Assembly (NCBI RefSeq): GCF_000218685.1
Contig: NW_006763291.1
Location: forward strand, 3,167,005-3,220,949
Reading direction: 5' to 3'
From: Serpula lacrymans var. lacrymans S7.9
Lineage: Eukaryota; Basidiomycota; Agaricomycetes; Boletales; Serpulaceae
DNA length: 53,945 nt
The notes under the pieces were generated by a model. It ran no database searches. It was not told the origin of the DNA and saw only the letters and a list, made by a program, of their open reading frames with translations. A program made the translations under genes and the position numbers. This document shows, one piece after another, positions 52,757 to 53,945 of the stretch; within the stretch, counting starts at the first letter, position 1, and every line of letters begins with the position of its first letter.

Positions 52757-53317
52757 GTTAGGCTCGTCCCCAACCTGCTCGGCTAGCTCGCGCTTATCAT
52801 ATTTGCCAATAGGAATTTGCGAGCTTGCGAGCAGGCTGGGACCACTCGTCGCCATTTTATGAGGAGAATGAATTCCTCACCAAAGATGAGGTTGGTGACT
52901 CCGTCGTAGGGACCCAGAAGTCAGAAAAAAATGTCAAAAATGTAGTATACAAAAAAGCAATTTTGTAACCAGTAGATCATTTTTTGTTAATAGATATTTT
53001 TTGGAAAAATTTGAGGTGAGGTTGTTGCTGTCACTACCATTTTCTGGAAAAGTTCACTTGCAAAAAAAGTCACAAAAATTTCCTATATTCAATATGTTCT
53101 ACAAGTTACAAAATTGCCTTTTTGTATAGTAACTTGGGGGGAAATTTTTTATGGCTTTTGAGTCCCTATGATTAAGTCTCCACCTCATCTTTGGTGAGGA
53201 ATTTGTCCTCCTCACAAAATCATGATGAGCGGTCCCAGCCATTCACTGGGTGTGCTCAAAGACAATTTCGGCTAGTAACCAAAATTAAACCTGGTGATTT
53301 GGCTGGGTACGAGCCTA
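52757..53317. mobile_element. Foldback / MITE-like element with long inverted repeats
   Basis: Left arm from GGCTGGGACC (about 52833) and right arm ending GGTCCCAGCC (about 53242) pair for about 170-190 bp each, with a perfect core AATTCCTCACCAAAGATGAGG / its complement, and inner ACAAAAA-GCAATTTTGTAAC pairing. Outer pieces TAGGCTCGTCCCC (about 52759) and GGGTACGAGCCTA (about 53303) also pair. There is no coding capacity. No clean target duplication seen, so exact ends are uncertain. Confidence 0.75.
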
Positions 53318-53674
53318 GGTAGGTGGCACAGACTTACAGCCTACCACTGTAAAGTCTTACATAATGCACTGCATGAGAAACCGACTAAGAACAAGACCAA
53401 CACTGAGAAATCTCCTGGCTGGCAGCGGGGGCGGGAAAACATTGCCTTTCACGGGGGTGATGGCATGTGACGGCATGTGACATTCCTTATCACTCATCAT
53501 TTGGTCATCTATTGTGTCATGTGCAAGCCGTGACACAATAGAGGTAAGTCTTTGGTGCTAGCGAGAAATGCAGCTAGTACCTTTTTCTCCTCCTGACTTC
53601 AACAAGTACAGATTCTATACATCCGCTCTCTCTCAATTTCAGTACATCAAGTACATTTTTCGTTTCTTTTTCAT

Positions 53675-53722
<48 letters not shown>

Positions 53723-53837
53723 TCACAGTATCTTACAAATACTCCTACACTCACTTTCTCTTGTCACCACACCTGCACAACCCACTCATCATCCCCTCAT
53801 TCTTTTTCAACTTTAAGTACCCCATCTGTCAAATAAC
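53318..53837. other. Intergenic region with microsatellite
   Basis: A nearly pure CA repeat (about 53676-53718) and a repeated GATGGCATGTGACGGCATGTGAC segment near 53460 are the only structures seen. No gene. Confidence 0.5.
53676..53718 (+). repeat. (CA)n microsatellite
   Basis: About 21 CA units followed by CTCACTCACA. The open frame across it is an artefact of the repeat. Confidence 0.9.
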
Positions 53838-53945
53838 TGTTACAATAACACATTTTTGGGACCTTTAATTTTCATTCTCCTCTTTAACCTTTTACTGTAG
53901 TTTCACACATTGGGCCCATGCGGCACTTTCCATTTTGGTCAAACT
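53838..53945 (+). repeat. LTR H: start of another C/D-type LTR, cut by the window edge
   Basis: Begins TGTTACAATAACAC and continues with the same order of blocks as the D LTR (GGGACCTTT, ATTCTCCTCTTTAACC, GTTTCACACA, GCGGCACTT). Diverged relative to C and D. Whether a full element follows cannot be seen. Confidence 0.8.

Noticed and set aside
53568..53816. 82-codon frame with a His/Thr run
   Set aside because: Translation of the CA microsatellite.

Overview
The window is fungal nuclear DNA, most likely from an agaricomycete (mushroom-forming basidiomycete). Four things point there: host genes cut by many short introns (mostly about 50-75 nt, GTRNGT...YAG), two DUF6699-type genes (a family I know mainly from basidiomycetes), a MATA-type HMG-box gene, and Ty3/Gypsy elements including a chromodomain element. 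I cannot name a species.

Left half (1 to about 28.4 kb): a nest of LTR retrotransposons. The oldest layer is element B, a decayed Gypsy element on the minus strand. It survives as four pieces (28351-27391, 27040-26455, 12097-11821, 3697-2356) that read in order gag, zinc knuckle, protease, RT. Element A (3703-11815, plus) sits inside B's protease. It has identical-length LTRs, a 5-bp target duplication CAACC and an open gag-pol, and looks young and possibly active. Element D (12103-26454, plus, duplication GTTTC) also sits in B. D is itself split by element C (13633-19882, minus, duplication ACTTG) in gag, and by a 1.8-kb LTR-like insertion E (20413-22226, duplication CCGG) at the gag/pol junction. 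A related LTR (G, about 27041-27390) lies in B's gag. At the left edge a second copy of E (1-372, minus) lies in F, a truncated relative of C and D.

Two points of retroelement biology stand out. First, both element A and the C/D family carry, 1-2 nt downstream of the 5' LTR, a 10-11 nt sequence perfectly complementary to the predicted 5' end of their own transcript. This is the Tf1/sushi-type self-priming arrangement. Second, the C/D/F family has a conserved GGGAAAA heptamer just before the gag stop, with pol in the -1 frame, which suggests programmed frameshifting. Element A also carries about 1.4 kb of extra coding-like sequence upstream of gag.

Right half (28.4 to 53.9 kb): host genes. 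In order: a tRNA-like sequence (28563-28635); an OPT oligopeptide transporter (minus, 32533-29092); a DUF6699 protein (minus, 36103-34691); a weak hypothetical gene (minus, 36644-36200); a nine-exon gene (36737-38638) that joins an arsenite methyltransferase to a Cdc25/Acr2-like rhodanese domain; an HMG-box transcription factor (41200-43196); a second DUF6699 gene (45274-46491); and a tandem pair of MYND zinc-finger genes on the minus strand. The downstream MYND copy (50277-52564) looks intact. The other (47044-49530) is a pseudogene with stops, a frameshift and a solo LTR-like insertion. A foldback element (about 52757-53317), a CA microsatellite and the start of another C/D-type LTR (53838 to the end) close the window.

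The best candidate for something new is the arsenite methyltransferase-rhodanese fusion. It could couple arsenate reduction to arsenite methylation in one polypeptide.
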